Program-made: the position numbers and the translations under genes
In this document: piece by piece, positions 32,962 to 42,114 of the stretch
How the letters are laid out: each line of letters opens with the position of its first letter
Position numbering within the stretch: position 1 is the first letter of the stretch
Assembly (NCBI RefSeq): GCF_021044935.1
Contig: NZ_JAJNMP010000001.1
Location: 744,001 to 808,000 of the forward strand
DNA length: 64,000 nucleotides
Source: Agromyces cavernae
GTDB taxonomy: Bacteria; Actinomycetota; Actinomycetes; Actinomycetales; Microbacteriaceae
Direction of reading: 5' to 3'
Notes under the pieces: model-generated
Database searches by the model: none
What the model was told of the DNA's origin: nothing
The model's input: the letters and a program-made list of their open reading frames with translations, nothing else

Positions 32962-33608
32962 GATGCGCCTCCGTTCGATGAGCGGTCGGATGACCCGGCG
33001 CCGCGGTCGTGGGTTCTCGAGACGTACTTCTCGCCGCTCAGGCGCCGAGCCCGCCGCTCGGCGCGCACGACCTCGGCCTGCTCGTGCGTGCCGATGGCCA
33101 GCACGATGCGTTCCTCGGTGCCGAGTACGTGGCCGTAGGTGCGGTCGATGTCGGCCTGCGTTCGGGTGCCGAGCGCGTGCAGGTAGAGCAGGCCGCGCTC
33201 GCGATCGATGTCGACGACGACCGTGCCCGGGACGACCGAGATCGCCTCGGCCGTGAGGGTGGTCACGAGGTCGGAGCGCGTATGCAGCTGCACGGCGATG
33301 ATCGAATTCGTCGGCTTCCACCAGGGCCAGAGCGAGAATGCCGCGACCTGCAGCGACGCGATCGTGACGTCGAACATCATGCGCAGCCCGAGCAGCAGGC
33401 CGCGCCACGGGTTGAAGCGGCCGCTGAGCAGCACGGGCGGCAGGTAGAGCGCCCGGGTCACGGCGATGGCGAGCACGACGCCGGTGACGACGGTGAGCAC
33501 GTCGATGTGGTCCCAGAGCAGCAGCCACAGCACGAGCAGGCCGACGAGCAGGGGCAGTTGCCGCCATACCGACCGCCAGCGCGAGATCTCGCGCGTCGCC
33601 TCGCTCAT
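32958..33608 (-). CDS. mnhE: Na+/H+ antiporter (Mrp) subunit E
   Basis: 216 aa. Two to three N-terminal helices (LPLLVGLLVLWLLLWDHIDVLTVVTGVVLAIAVTRAL) precede the MrpE cytosolic domain with PTNSIIAVQLHTRSDLVTTLTAEAISVVPGTVVVDID. The C-terminal about 50 residues are a charged extension beyond the usual length of about 160. ATG 33608 overlaps the mnhD stop. Confidence 0.9.
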   Translation of the reverse strand: MSEATREISRWRSVWRQLPLLVGLLVLWLLLWDHIDVLTVVTGVVLAIAVTRALYLPPVLLSGRFNPWRGLLLGLRMMFDVTIASLQVAAFSLWPWWKPTNSIIAVQLHTRSDLVTTLTAEAISVVPGTVVVDIDRERGLLYLHALGTRTQADIDRTYGHVLGTEERIVLAIGTHEQAEVVRAERRARRLSGEKYVSRTHDRGAGSSDRSSNGGAS

Positions 33609-35191
33609 CGCACACCCCCGGGGAAGACGAGCGAGACGTAGATCGACGGGTCGCTGAGTCCCTCGGCCGCCCGGCCCGCGAGGTCGAACAGCGGGCCCGC
33701 GAACACGGTGAGGCACACGGTGACGATCACGAGCGTGGCGGTCGCGACGATCATGAGCACGGGCGTGGTGCGCGTCGCCGTGACCGTGGCGCCTTCGGGT
33801 GCCTCGAGCACCGATCCGAGCAGCACCGACTCGTAGCCCTCGAGCTCGTCGCGCCGCCGCCAGAAGGCCATGTTCCAGAACCGGGTGAGCGCGTACAGGG
33901 TGATGAGCGAGGTCGCGGCGCCCGCCCCGATGACGACCCAGATGAGCCAATCGGGTCCCGACGGGGCGTCGGCGGCCGTGCCCTGCGCCCCGGCGACGAA
34001 CAGCCCCACCTTGCCGAGGAAGCCCGAGAACGGCGGAATGCCGCCGAGGTTCAGCGCGGGGATGAAGAACAGCACGGCGAGGATCGGGGAGGCCTTGAGC
34101 AGGCCGGCGAGCCGGTTGATCGAGGTCGCCCCACCGAACCGCTCGATCAGGCCGGTCGTGAGGAACAGCGCCGTCTGCACGGTGATGTGGTGCACGACGT
34201 AGTAGATGGTCGCGGTGAGCCCGAGCACGCTCGCGAGCCCGATGCCGAAGATCATGTACCCGATGTGGCTCACGAGCGTGAACGACAGCAGACGCTTGAT
34301 GTCGGCCTGGGTCAGCGCACCGAGGATGCCGATCAGCATCGTGAGCCCGCCGATCACGAGCAGCAGGCCCGAGAGGTCGCTGTCGCTGAAGATCGACGTC
34401 TCGGTGCGGATGATCGCGTACACACCGACCTTCGTGAGCAACCCGGCGAACACGGCGGTGACCGGTGCGGGAGCGGTCGGGTACGAGTCGGGCAGCCAGA
34501 ACGACAGCGGGAAAATGGCCGCCTTGATGCCGAAGGCGATGAGCAGCAGCAGGTGCAGGATGAGCTGTACGTCGTCGGGCAGCTCGGCGAGGCGCACCGA
34601 CAGCTGGGCGATGTTCGCCGTGCCCGTCGCCCCGTAGATGAGCGCGATCGCCGAGAGGAAGAACAGCGACGACACGAGGCTCGTGATGATGTAGGTGACG
34701 CCCGCGCGGATGCGCTCGCCGGTGCCGCCGAGCGTGAGCAGCACGTAACTCGCGGCGAGCAGGATCTCGAATCCCACGTAGAGGTTGAACAGGTCGCCGG
34801 CGATGAACGCGTTGAAGACGCCCGCCGAGAGGATGAGGTAGCTCGGGTGGAAGATCGACACCGGCGTCTCGCGATGCTGGTCGGCGATGCCCTGGCCCAC
34901 GGAGTACACGAGCACGACGACGAGCATGATCGCCGAGATCAGCAGCATGATCGCCGAGAGCCGGTCGACGACGAGGGTGATGCCCCATGGGGCCTCCCAC
35001 CCGCCGATGTAGACGACGGCCGGCCCGGTCGTGTCGACCATGACGAGCAGCACCGCCGCGATGGCGGTGACCGCGGTCAGCACGCCGACGGCGACGGCGA
35101 TCTGGGCACGACGGTACCGGCCGAGGATGAGCGTGGTGGCGGCGCCGAGCAGCGGCAGCAGCACCACGAGGGGAACGAGGGCGGCGGTCAT
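33605..35191 (-). CDS. mnhD: Na+/H+ antiporter (Mrp) subunit D
   Basis: 528 aa polytopic membrane protein of the NuoM/NuoN/MrpD proton-conducting family, about 14 helices. Conserved features include NLYVGFEILLAASYVLLTLGG, the Lys of the discontinuous helix in LLIAFGIKAAIFPLSFWLPDSYPTAPAPVTAVFAGLLTKVGVYAI, and HHITVQTALFLTTGLIE. It forms the proton/cation path with MnhA. ATG 35191 overlaps the mnhC stop. Confidence 0.92.
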   Translation of the reverse strand: MTAALVPLVVLLPLLGAATTLILGRYRRAQIAVAVGVLTAVTAIAAVLLVMVDTTGPAVVYIGGWEAPWGITLVVDRLSAIMLLISAIMLVVVLVYSVGQGIADQHRETPVSIFHPSYLILSAGVFNAFIAGDLFNLYVGFEILLAASYVLLTLGGTGERIRAGVTYIITSLVSSLFFLSAIALIYGATGTANIAQLSVRLAELPDDVQLILHLLLLIAFGIKAAIFPLSFWLPDSYPTAPAPVTAVFAGLLTKVGVYAIIRTETSIFSDSDLSGLLLVIGGLTMLIGILGALTQADIKRLLSFTLVSHIGYMIFGIGLASVLGLTATIYYVVHHITVQTALFLTTGLIERFGGATSINRLAGLLKASPILAVLFFIPALNLGGIPPFSGFLGKVGLFVAGAQGTAADAPSGPDWLIWVVIGAGAATSLITLYALTRFWNMAFWRRRDELEGYESVLLGSVLEAPEGATVTATRTTPVLMIVATATLVIVTVCLTVFAGPLFDLAGRAAEGLSDPSIYVSLVFPGGVR

Positions 35192-35712
35192 CGTGGGGCC
35201 CCCTCGTCGTCGTGCTCGTCATCGCGAGCGGATGCCTCGCGCTCGAGCATCTCGTCGAGCTCCTCGTCGAACTCCTCGTCGCTCGCATCGATGATCGACT
35301 GGATCGCGGCGTCGTCGGCGGCGGAGGAGCGGATGAGGTCGGCGGCCTCTTCGGCGTCTTCGGCGAGCTCGGCCTCGTCGTCGACGAGGTCGCCCTTCGG
35401 CCCGAGGCGGGCAAGCCACCACGAGCGGTAGATGAGGGCGAGCATGAAGGCGGTGATGCCGAGGTTGATGACGATCGCGGTGAGCACGAACGCCTGCGGC
35501 AGCGCGTCGGAGATCTCGGACTCGTCGACCCCTTGGGAGAGGATCGGCGCGAGGCCGGGGGCGCCGCTCATGAGGTAGATGAGGATGTTCACGGCGTTGC
35601 CGACGAGCAGGAACCCGATGAGCACGCGCGTGAGGCTGCGTTCGAGCATGACCGAGATGCCGGCGCCGAAGAGCACCGCCATGAGGATGACGAGGGTCAG
35701 CGAGGCGGTCAT
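35188..35712 (-). CDS. mnhC: Na+/H+ antiporter (Mrp) subunit C
   Basis: 174 aa NuoK-like subunit: three helices with LLVGNAVNILIYLMSG and DALPQAFVLTAIVINLGITAFMLAL. A long acidic C-terminal tail (about residues 115-174, rich in Glu and Asp) exceeds the usual length of about 115. It overlaps mnhA and mnhD by 4 nt each. Confidence 0.9.
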   Translation of the reverse strand: MTASLTLVILMAVLFGAGISVMLERSLTRVLIGFLLVGNAVNILIYLMSGAPGLAPILSQGVDESEISDALPQAFVLTAIVINLGITAFMLALIYRSWWLARLGPKGDLVDDEAELAEDAEEAADLIRSSAADDAAIQSIIDASDEEFDEELDEMLEREASARDDEHDDEGAPR

Positions 35713-38700
35713 GCGCGCACCTCGCCGTCGTCGGTCGAGTAGGCGCGCAGCGCCGTATCGAGACCTGGTGACGGGGTCTCGATGCGCTCCTCCGTCGTTA
35801 CCCGACCGACGGGCTCTTCGGACTCCTCTTGGTGACGATCGACCTCGGCGCCGAGCGAGCGGAGGATGTCGAGCACGAGCCCGACGACCACGAGGTACAC
35901 GCCGATGTCGAAGAGCGTCGAGGTGCCGATCGACAGGTGGCCGAGGAGCGGCACGTCAGCCTCGAACCACGTCGACTCGAACACAGTGAGGCCGAACACG
36001 AGCGACGACGCCGCCGTGCCTGCGGCGAGCAGGAGCCCCGTGCCGAGCAGGCGCCCGGCGTCGACCGGGGCGGCCTCGCCGAGCTCGTACCGTCCGCCCG
36101 CGAGGTAGCGGGCCACGAGCGCGAGGCCCGCGAGGAGTCCGCCGGCGAACCCGCCGCCCGGCGCGTTGTGGCCCACGAAGAGCAGGTACACCGACACGAT
36201 GATCGCCGGGTGGAAGAGCAGCCGCACGAGCACCTCGATGAGGATCGAGCGGTTGCGGGGCGACAGCGTGCGCCCGGCGAGGAGCCAGGTCTGGCGCGTG
36301 CCGGCGGCCTCGGCCGCGGCATCCGTCTCGTGCTCGACGTCGGCGAGGCGCGGCTTCGCGGCACGGATGCTCGACGCCGGCTCGGGCACCGGCTGCAGGC
36401 GGTCGCGGCGGTTCACGCCCTCGTCACCCGCGTCGAGGCGGGGTGCGCCGCCGGTGCGGCCCGACACGAAGATGAGGCTCGCGACGCCCGTGGCGACGGC
36501 GACGAGCACCGAGATCTCCCCGAGGGTGTCCCAGGCGCGGATGTCGACGAGCATGACGTTCACGATGTTCGTGCCGTGCGCCTCGATCGCGAGCGCGGGA
36601 AGGCCCTCGGCGATGGTCGGTTCGATGCGGGCACCGAGCGCCACGAGGCCGATCACGCCCATGACGAGGCCCGCCAGCACGCCGATGACGACGCGGGTCA
36701 CGCGGCCGAGCGCCGTGGGGTGCGCGGCGCTCTGCTTCGGCAGGCGGCGCAGCACGAGCACGAACACGACGAGGGTGATCGTCTCGACGAGGGCCTGGGT
36801 GAGGGCGAGGTCGGGGGCGCCCGACATGCCGAACAGCAGCACGAGCCCGTAGCCGGTGACGCTCACGAGCAGCACCGAGGTGACCCGCGCACGAACGATG
36901 GCCGCGACGACCGCCGCGATGATCATCACGAGCGCGATGAACGGCTGCGCCGGGTAGTCCCAGAGTCGCACCCCGTCGGGCCAGGTCTGGTTGATGAGCG
37001 CCGCGCTGCCGAGGCCGCCGATGAAGACCGCCATGATGATCGCGAGGTAGCCGGTGAGTCCGCGCACCTGGAATGCCGTCGTGACCCAGGCCGCGATGCG
37101 GTCGACGACCGAGACGATGCTGAGATAGCCGCGTGCCGCGTCGATGGTGGGCGGCATCGCGGCCTGCATGCGGGCGACCCGCTGGCGCCCCCAGATCAGC
37201 AGTGCCGCGATCGCGAACACGGCGGCCGACAGGGCGAGCGCCGGTTCGAGCCCGTGCCACAGCGCGAGGTGGTACTCGTCGGCGCCGGGCAGGGTGTCGG
37301 CGTAGGCGGCGAGCAGCGGCTCGATGAGGGGCACCGTGAACGCGAACACGACGCTCGCCGCGGCGAGCAGCGCCGGCGCGGTCGCGATGAGCGCGCCCTC
37401 GCGGTGCAGGGGCGTGGCCGGGACATCCGCTCGCGTGAAGAACGCGCCCCACAGGAATCGCGCGCTGTACGCGACGGTGAGTACCGAGCCGACGAACGCG
37501 CCCGCGAGCGCGACCCAGCCCCAGGCGTCTCCCGCTGCGGCCGCCTCGAGCTCGGCCGTGAACACCGCCTCCTTCGCGACGAATCCGAGCAGCGGAGGCA
37601 CACCCGCCATCGATGCGGCGGCGACGATCGAGATCGTCGCGACGACGGGCATGCGCCGCCCGAGCCCCGAGAGCTTCCGCCAGTCGCGCGTGCCGGCGGC
37701 ATGGTCGACGACGCCCACGACGAGGAACAGGGCCGCCTTGAAGAGCGCGTGCGCGAGCAGCAGCGCGACGCCCGCGAGCGCCGCGTCGCGCGTGCCGAAG
37801 CCCGTGACCATGACCAGGAAGCCCAGCTGGCTGACCGTGCCGTAGGCGAGCAGCAGCTTGAGGTCGTACTGCCGCAGCGCGCGCCACCCGCCGACGAGCA
37901 TGGTGAACGCGCCGAGGCCGATGACGATCGGATGCCACACCTCGAGTTCGGCGAAGCCGGGGGCGAGGCGCGCGACGAGGTAGACGCCCGCCTTGACCAT
38001 GGCGGCGGCGTGCAGGTAGGCGCTCACCGGGGTCGGCGCGGCCATCGCGGCCGGAAGCCAGAAGTGGAACGGCACGAGGGCGCTCTTCGACACCGCCCCG
38101 ATGAGGATGAGCGCGATCGCCCACTCGCCCGCCGGGCCGGTCACCGGGTTCGCGATGAGCTCGGCGAGCGACGTCGTGCCGCCCGCGACCGACAGGATGA
38201 CGAGGCCGACGAGCATCGCGAGCCCGCCGAACGTCGTCACGGTGAGGGCCTGCAGAGCGGCACCGCGGCTCTCTTTGCGGCCGGTGTAGTGACCGATGAG
38301 CAGGTACGAGAGCACGCTCGTGGCTTCCCAGAACGTGAACATGACGTAGACGTCGTCGGCGGTGACGAGCCCGAACATGACGCCCGCGAAGGCGAGGAGC
38401 AGGGCTGCGAAGCGCCCGAGCGCCGGCTCGTCGTCGCTGAAGTAGCGCATGCAGTAGAGCAGCACGAGGGCGCCGATACCGGTGACGATGAGCGCGAGCA
38501 GCAGTGCGAGCGCGTCGAGCCGGAAGCTCAGGGCGATGTCGAGGGCGGGGATCCACGTCACGGTCTCGACGACGGGTGTTCCCGCGAGCACGCCCGGCAG
38601 CCACGCGAGCAGCAGCACGAACACCGCGGCGGGCAGCAGCGCGATGACGGCGAAGACCCGGCGACCGAGCAACCTCGTGGCGTAGGGGGTGACGAGCGCG

Positions 38701-38732
38701 AGAACCGCGAACGCAGCGAGGCTGGCGATCAT
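35709..38732 (-). CDS. mnhA: Na+/H+ antiporter (Mrp) subunit A fused to MnhB domain
   Basis: 1007 aa. The N-terminal about 600 residues are NuoL-like (TFWEATSVLSYLLIGHYTGRKESR, LPAAMAAPTPVSAYLHAAAMVKAGVYL). Then come a DUF4040/MrpA C-terminal part (SGAPDLALTQALVETITLVVFVLVL) and an MnhB domain from about residue 840 (ILIEVLVRLLFHPAIIVSVYLLFVGHNAPGGGFAGGL). An A-B fusion explains the missing mnhB gene and is common in actinobacteria. Residues about 976-1000, starting GRVTTEERIETP, are encoded by two dispersed palindromes at 35733-35807, so the C-terminal tail is repeat-derived. Confidence 0.92.
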   Translation of the reverse strand: MIASLAAFAVLALVTPYATRLLGRRVFAVIALLPAAVFVLLLAWLPGVLAGTPVVETVTWIPALDIALSFRLDALALLLALIVTGIGALVLLYCMRYFSDDEPALGRFAALLLAFAGVMFGLVTADDVYVMFTFWEATSVLSYLLIGHYTGRKESRGAALQALTVTTFGGLAMLVGLVILSVAGGTTSLAELIANPVTGPAGEWAIALILIGAVSKSALVPFHFWLPAAMAAPTPVSAYLHAAAMVKAGVYLVARLAPGFAELEVWHPIVIGLGAFTMLVGGWRALRQYDLKLLLAYGTVSQLGFLVMVTGFGTRDAALAGVALLLAHALFKAALFLVVGVVDHAAGTRDWRKLSGLGRRMPVVATISIVAAASMAGVPPLLGFVAKEAVFTAELEAAAAGDAWGWVALAGAFVGSVLTVAYSARFLWGAFFTRADVPATPLHREGALIATAPALLAAASVVFAFTVPLIEPLLAAYADTLPGADEYHLALWHGLEPALALSAAVFAIAALLIWGRQRVARMQAAMPPTIDAARGYLSIVSVVDRIAAWVTTAFQVRGLTGYLAIIMAVFIGGLGSAALINQTWPDGVRLWDYPAQPFIALVMIIAAVVAAIVRARVTSVLLVSVTGYGLVLLFGMSGAPDLALTQALVETITLVVFVLVLRRLPKQSAAHPTALGRVTRVVIGVLAGLVMGVIGLVALGARIEPTIAEGLPALAIEAHGTNIVNVMLVDIRAWDTLGEISVLVAVATGVASLIFVSGRTGGAPRLDAGDEGVNRRDRLQPVPEPASSIRAAKPRLADVEHETDAAAEAAGTRQTWLLAGRTLSPRNRSILIEVLVRLLFHPAIIVSVYLLFVGHNAPGGGFAGGLLAGLALVARYLAGGRYELGEAAPVDAGRLLGTGLLLAAGTAASSLVFGLTVFESTWFEADVPLLGHLSIGTSTLFDIGVYLVVVGLVLDILRSLGAEVDRHQEESEEPVGRVTTEERIETPSPGLDTALRAYSTDDGEVRA
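35733..35807. repeat. two dispersed palindromes inside the 3' end of mnhA
   Basis: Unit 1 is 35733-35765 (GGTCGAGTAGGCGCGCAGCG to GTATCGAGACC), unit 2 is 35775-35807 (GGTCTCGATGCGC to GTTACCCGACC). They are read in frame on the minus strand as the polar tail of MnhA. Confidence 0.75.
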
Positions 38733-38768
38733 TCAGCCTCCCAGCGTTCGCATGTGTTCCGTCCGGCC

Positions 38769-38801
38769 ATTCTATCGGCGGGTGTTGTCGCTTTTAGTCA
38801 A
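38769..38801 (-). promoter_or_regulatory. possible mnh operon promoter
   Basis: On the minus strand TTGACT (38801-38796) is followed 19-21 bp later by GATAGA/TAGAAT (38776-38769). The spacing is slightly long. It is placed about 40 bp before the mnhA start in an AT-rich patch shared with the divergent ATPase gene. Confidence 0.35.
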
Positions 38802-38849
38802 CTTTATGAAATCTCGATAAATTCCCCCAATACTCCTAAACTCGCGAGC

Positions 38850-40094
38850 ATGGACAGCATCAGCAACCCGTACACGCCGAACGCGGGTGCCGCCCCCGAG
38901 GTCGTCGTCGGCCGGGACGACCTGATCGAGGCCTTCACCGTGCTGCTCGGCCGCCTCGAACGACACCGGACCGAGCAGTCCATGATCGTCACCGGCCTGC
39001 GCGGCGTCGGCAAGACCGTGCTGCTCGGCCGGTTCGGCGAGATCGCGCGCGCGGCCGGGTGGGAGGTCGTCGAGATCGAGGCGAGCAAGCACGACGACGC
39101 CCGGTTCCGGCAGACGATGTTCTCGCAGCTGAAGGCGGCGCTGCTGCGCCTGTCACCCCGCGCGCGGTGGACCGAGCGCGGACGCCGAGCCGCCGAGGTG
39201 CTCAGCGCCTTCGCGGTCTCGGTCGACCAGAAGGGCACCTTCAGCGTCTCGTGGGACGTGCCGCCCGCCGAGGGCGAGGGCGACCACGGCGACCTCTCGA
39301 TGGACCTCACCGACGTCTTCGTGGCGCTCGGCGAGGCGGCCGACGAGCAGCACCGCGGCGTCGCACTTCTCATCGACGAGGTGCAGTTCCTCGGCAGAAC
39401 CCAGCTCGAGGCCCTCATCCAGGCCGTGCACAAGACGGTGCAGCGCCGGCTGCCGATCGTCTTCGTCGGGTCGGGGCTGCCGCAGATCGCCGAGCTCGCG
39501 GGCGACGCCAAGTCCTATGCCGAGCGGCTCTTCACGTTCCCCGTGATCGGCTCGCTGGCCGGCGACGACGCGCGCGCGGCGCTCACCGAGCCCGCCCGCG
39601 TCGAGGGGGTCGTCTTCGACGACGACGCGGTCGACCTCGCCATGCAGATCACGCAGGGCTACCCGTACTTCATTCAAGAGCTCGGGCACCAGGTCTGGGC
39701 CGTCGCCACCGCCGGCCGCGTGCACCGCAGCGACGTCGAGATCGCCCGGGAGGCCTATGAGGCGAAGCTCGACAGCTCGTTCTTCAGGGTGCGTCTCGAT
39801 CGCGCGACCCCCCTGCAGACCGCATACCTGCGGGCCATGGCCGAGCTCGGCCCCGAGCCGCAGAAGGCCGCCGACGTCGCGCGCGTGCTGGGTCGCGAGT
39901 CGACGCAGGTCGGGCCGACGCGGGCCGAGCTCATCGACATGGGGCTGCTCTACACGCCCGAGCACGGCTACGCCGCGTTCACGGTGCCCGACTTCGACGA
40001 GTTCATGAAGCGCGCCGTGCCCGAGCTCACGGTGCCCGAGGTGCGCAAGCGCGAGCGGCACGCCGATGGCGCTCCGCACGGCAGGGACGCGTGA
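38850..40094 (+). CDS. AAA/ORC-type ATPase
   Basis: 414 aa from ATG 38850. Walker A GLRGVGKTVLLGRF (about 50-63), Walker B GVALLIDEVQFL (about 173-184) and sensor-like PIVFVGSGLPQ place it with archaeal ATPase/ORC1-like P-loop proteins. The C-terminal winged-helix-like part has LQTAYLRAMAELGPEPQKAADVARVLGRESTQVGPTRAELIDMGLLY. Function is unknown; relatives act as stand-alone NTP-dependent switches. There is no clear Shine-Dalgarno: the upstream region is AT-rich with TTTAT (38803-38807) / ATAAA (38817-38821) as a small inverted repeat. Confidence 0.78.
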   Translation: MDSISNPYTPNAGAAPEVVVGRDDLIEAFTVLLGRLERHRTEQSMIVTGLRGVGKTVLLGRFGEIARAAGWEVVEIEASKHDDARFRQTMFSQLKAALLRLSPRARWTERGRRAAEVLSAFAVSVDQKGTFSVSWDVPPAEGEGDHGDLSMDLTDVFVALGEAADEQHRGVALLIDEVQFLGRTQLEALIQAVHKTVQRRLPIVFVGSGLPQIAELAGDAKSYAERLFTFPVIGSLAGDDARAALTEPARVEGVVFDDDAVDLAMQITQGYPYFIQELGHQVWAVATAGRVHRSDVEIAREAYEAKLDSSFFRVRLDRATPLQTAYLRAMAELGPEPQKAADVARVLGRESTQVGPTRAELIDMGLLYTPEHGYAAFTVPDFDEFMKRAVPELTVPEVRKRERHADGAPHGRDA

Positions 40095-40148
40095 CCTCGT
40101 CGAGGTGGGGGCGGGAGCGCGGGTGGGGCCCGCAGCGGACACCGAGGC

Positions 40149-40775
40149 TCAGCGACGGATGACGCGGCGCTCGATCGCGGCGGCGACCGCGCCCGCGCGG
40201 GTGTCGACGCCGAGCTTCGCGTAGATGTGCGAGAGGTGCGACTTGACGGTCGCCTCCGACACGAGCAGGACGCGCGCCATCTCGCGGTTCCCGAGGCCTT
40301 GCGCGAGCAGCTCGAGCACGGCCACCTCGCGTTCGGTGATGACCGGCCCCGGCGATGCGGCGCGGCGCACGAGGGTGGCGGCGACCGACGGCGCGAGCAC
40401 CGTCTCGCCGCGAGCCGTGGCCCGGATCCCCGCGAAGAGCTCGGACGCCGGGGCATCCTTCAGCAGGTAGCCGCTCGCGCCGGCGTCGAGCGCACGCAGG
40501 ATGTCGGCGTCGGTCGCGTACGTCGTGAGCACGAGCACGTGCGGCGGGTCGGCCAGGGCGCGCAGCCGGACCGTGACCTCCGCCCCGCCGGCGCCCTCGC
40601 CGAGGTCGAGGTCCATCAGCACGACATCGGGTCGCAGGGCGCCGACGATCGAACGCGCGCTCGCGAGGTCGTGCGCCTCACCGACGACCTCGAGGTCGTC
40701 GGTGCCGGCGAGGAGCGCCGCGAGTCCGGCGCGGACGACGGGATGGTCGTCGACGAGTACGACGCGGATCGTCAT
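40149..40775 (-). CDS. NarL/LuxR-type response regulator
   Basis: 208 aa. The receiver domain contains VVLVDDHPVV and the phospho-acceptor Asp in PDVVLMDLDLGEG (about residue 54); the C-terminal LuxR helix-turn-helix is ITEREVAVLELLAQGLGNREMARVLLVSEATVKSHLSHIYAKLGV. It overlaps the histidine kinase gene by 4 nt and is its cognate regulator. Targets are unknown. Confidence 0.92.
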   Translation of the reverse strand: MTIRVVLVDDHPVVRAGLAALLAGTDDLEVVGEAHDLASARSIVGALRPDVVLMDLDLGEGAGGAEVTVRLRALADPPHVLVLTTYATDADILRALDAGASGYLLKDAPASELFAGIRATARGETVLAPSVAATLVRRAASPGPVITEREVAVLELLAQGLGNREMARVLLVSEATVKSHLSHIYAKLGVDTRAGAVAAAIERRVIRR

Positions 40776-41965
40776 GACGATCCCAACGGGAGCTCGATCG
40801 AGACCGTGGTGCCGTCGCCGGGCGCGCTCTCGACCGACGCGCGGCCCCCGAGGGCCTCGGCACGGTCGCGGATGCCCGCCAGCCCGCGGCCACGACCGCT
40901 CACGGGATGCACCCGGTCGGTGCTGAAGCCGATGCCGTCGTCGCGCACGTCGAGTCGCACCTCGTCGCCCAGGTACGTGAGGCTCACGGCGATGCGCGTC
41001 GCACGCGAGTGCTCGACCGCGTTCGCGAGCGCCCCCCGGGCTGAGCGCAGCACCGCGCCCGCCACCTCTGCGGGAAGCGGTGCCGGGTCGCCGTGCACGT
41101 GCACCGTCACGTCGATCCCCGTGCGGGTCTCGTCGACGAGCCGGCGCAGCGCCGTCGGCAGCGCCTCGGACGTCTCATCGCCGGCCACCTCGGCGGGCGG
41201 CAGGCCGTGGACCACTCGGCGCACGTCGTCGAGTCCGTCGCGCGCGGCCTCGGCCGCGACCCGCACGTGGTCCCTCGCGAGCCGGGGCTGACGTTCCCAG
41301 TCCTGTTCGGCCGCGGCGAGCAGCAGCGTCATGCTCGCGAATCGCTGCCCGACCGAGTCGTGCAGTTCCCGCGACATCCGGCCGCGCTCGGCGAGGGCGC
41401 CGGCACGGTGCTGCGCCTGCAGCAGCTCGTCCTGCGCGTCCGTGAGCTCGTCGAGGAGCTGCTGTCGTGCGACCGACTCGCGCTGGAGCGCCCGGTAGAC
41501 GAGGACCGTGACGACGGCGATGCCGATGGGCCCGACGATCACCGTCGGGTCGATGCCCTCCGCGATCCGCAGCGTCGCGACGCTGACGACCCCGGTCATC
41601 ACGACGACGACGGTGACGGCGCCCCCGAACGGCAGCACCTGCAGCACCGCGAAGCCGAGCGGCACCGCGCACCACGCGAACGAGGGCGCCGCGAGGGTGA
41701 GGAGGGCCCACAGCACCGTGACGGTCACGACCCACGCGGTCGGCCACCACCGTCGGGCGGGCAGCAACGGGCGTACGACGGCCGCGACCGCGAGCAGTGC
41801 GGCTCCCGCGAGGACGAGCGTGCTCTCGGTGCCGAGACCGTGACGCTCGAGGTAGCGTACCGCGCACGTCGCGATGAGCACGAGCAGGACGACGAGCAGC
41901 CAGCGGTCGAGACGGTCGACCGGTGCGAGGATGCCGCGGACACCGGTTCGGTCTGAGGTGGACAT
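40772..41965 (-). CDS. NarL-type sensor histidine kinase (HisKA_3)
   Basis: 397 aa. About five to six N-terminal transmembrane helices (to about residue 165) without an obvious extracellular domain, a short coiled coil (QLLDELTDAQDELLQAQHRAGALAERG), the phospho-acceptor His in RMSRELHDSVGQRFASM (about 197), and an HATPase domain with DVRDDGIGFS and GRGRGLAGIRDRAEALGG. The membrane-embedded sensor suggests detection of membrane or lipid stress, which is inference. First gene of the pair. Confidence 0.9.
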   Translation of the reverse strand: MSTSDRTGVRGILAPVDRLDRWLLVVLLVLIATCAVRYLERHGLGTESTLVLAGAALLAVAAVVRPLLPARRWWPTAWVVTVTVLWALLTLAAPSFAWCAVPLGFAVLQVLPFGGAVTVVVVMTGVVSVATLRIAEGIDPTVIVGPIGIAVVTVLVYRALQRESVARQQLLDELTDAQDELLQAQHRAGALAERGRMSRELHDSVGQRFASMTLLLAAAEQDWERQPRLARDHVRVAAEAARDGLDDVRRVVHGLPPAEVAGDETSEALPTALRRLVDETRTGIDVTVHVHGDPAPLPAEVAGAVLRSARGALANAVEHSRATRIAVSLTYLGDEVRLDVRDDGIGFSTDRVHPVSGRGRGLAGIRDRAEALGGRASVESAPGDGTTVSIELPLGSS

Positions 41966-42114
41966 GATCGGCCAGCCTAGGCAATCGATGCTCGGGTCGG
42001 CATCATCCGATCGGCTATCGAGTCGTGGCCGTTCGCCCGACGCGCCCGCCCGAATCCACCGGGAGGCTGGAACAGCACGGCCGACACCCGCCGTGTCCGA
42101 GATGAGGAGCTTCC

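Noticed and set aside
36424..36480. Possible frameshift separating MnhA and MnhB domains
   Set aside because: One continuous frame covers both domains; A-B fusion is a normal arrangement in actinobacteria.
35829..38849. Very long plus-strand open frame opposite mnhA
   Set aside because: Its composition is Arg/Asp/Glu/His-rich low-complexity sequence typical of the antisense frame of a high-GC gene; only the part from ATG 38850 is a real protein.
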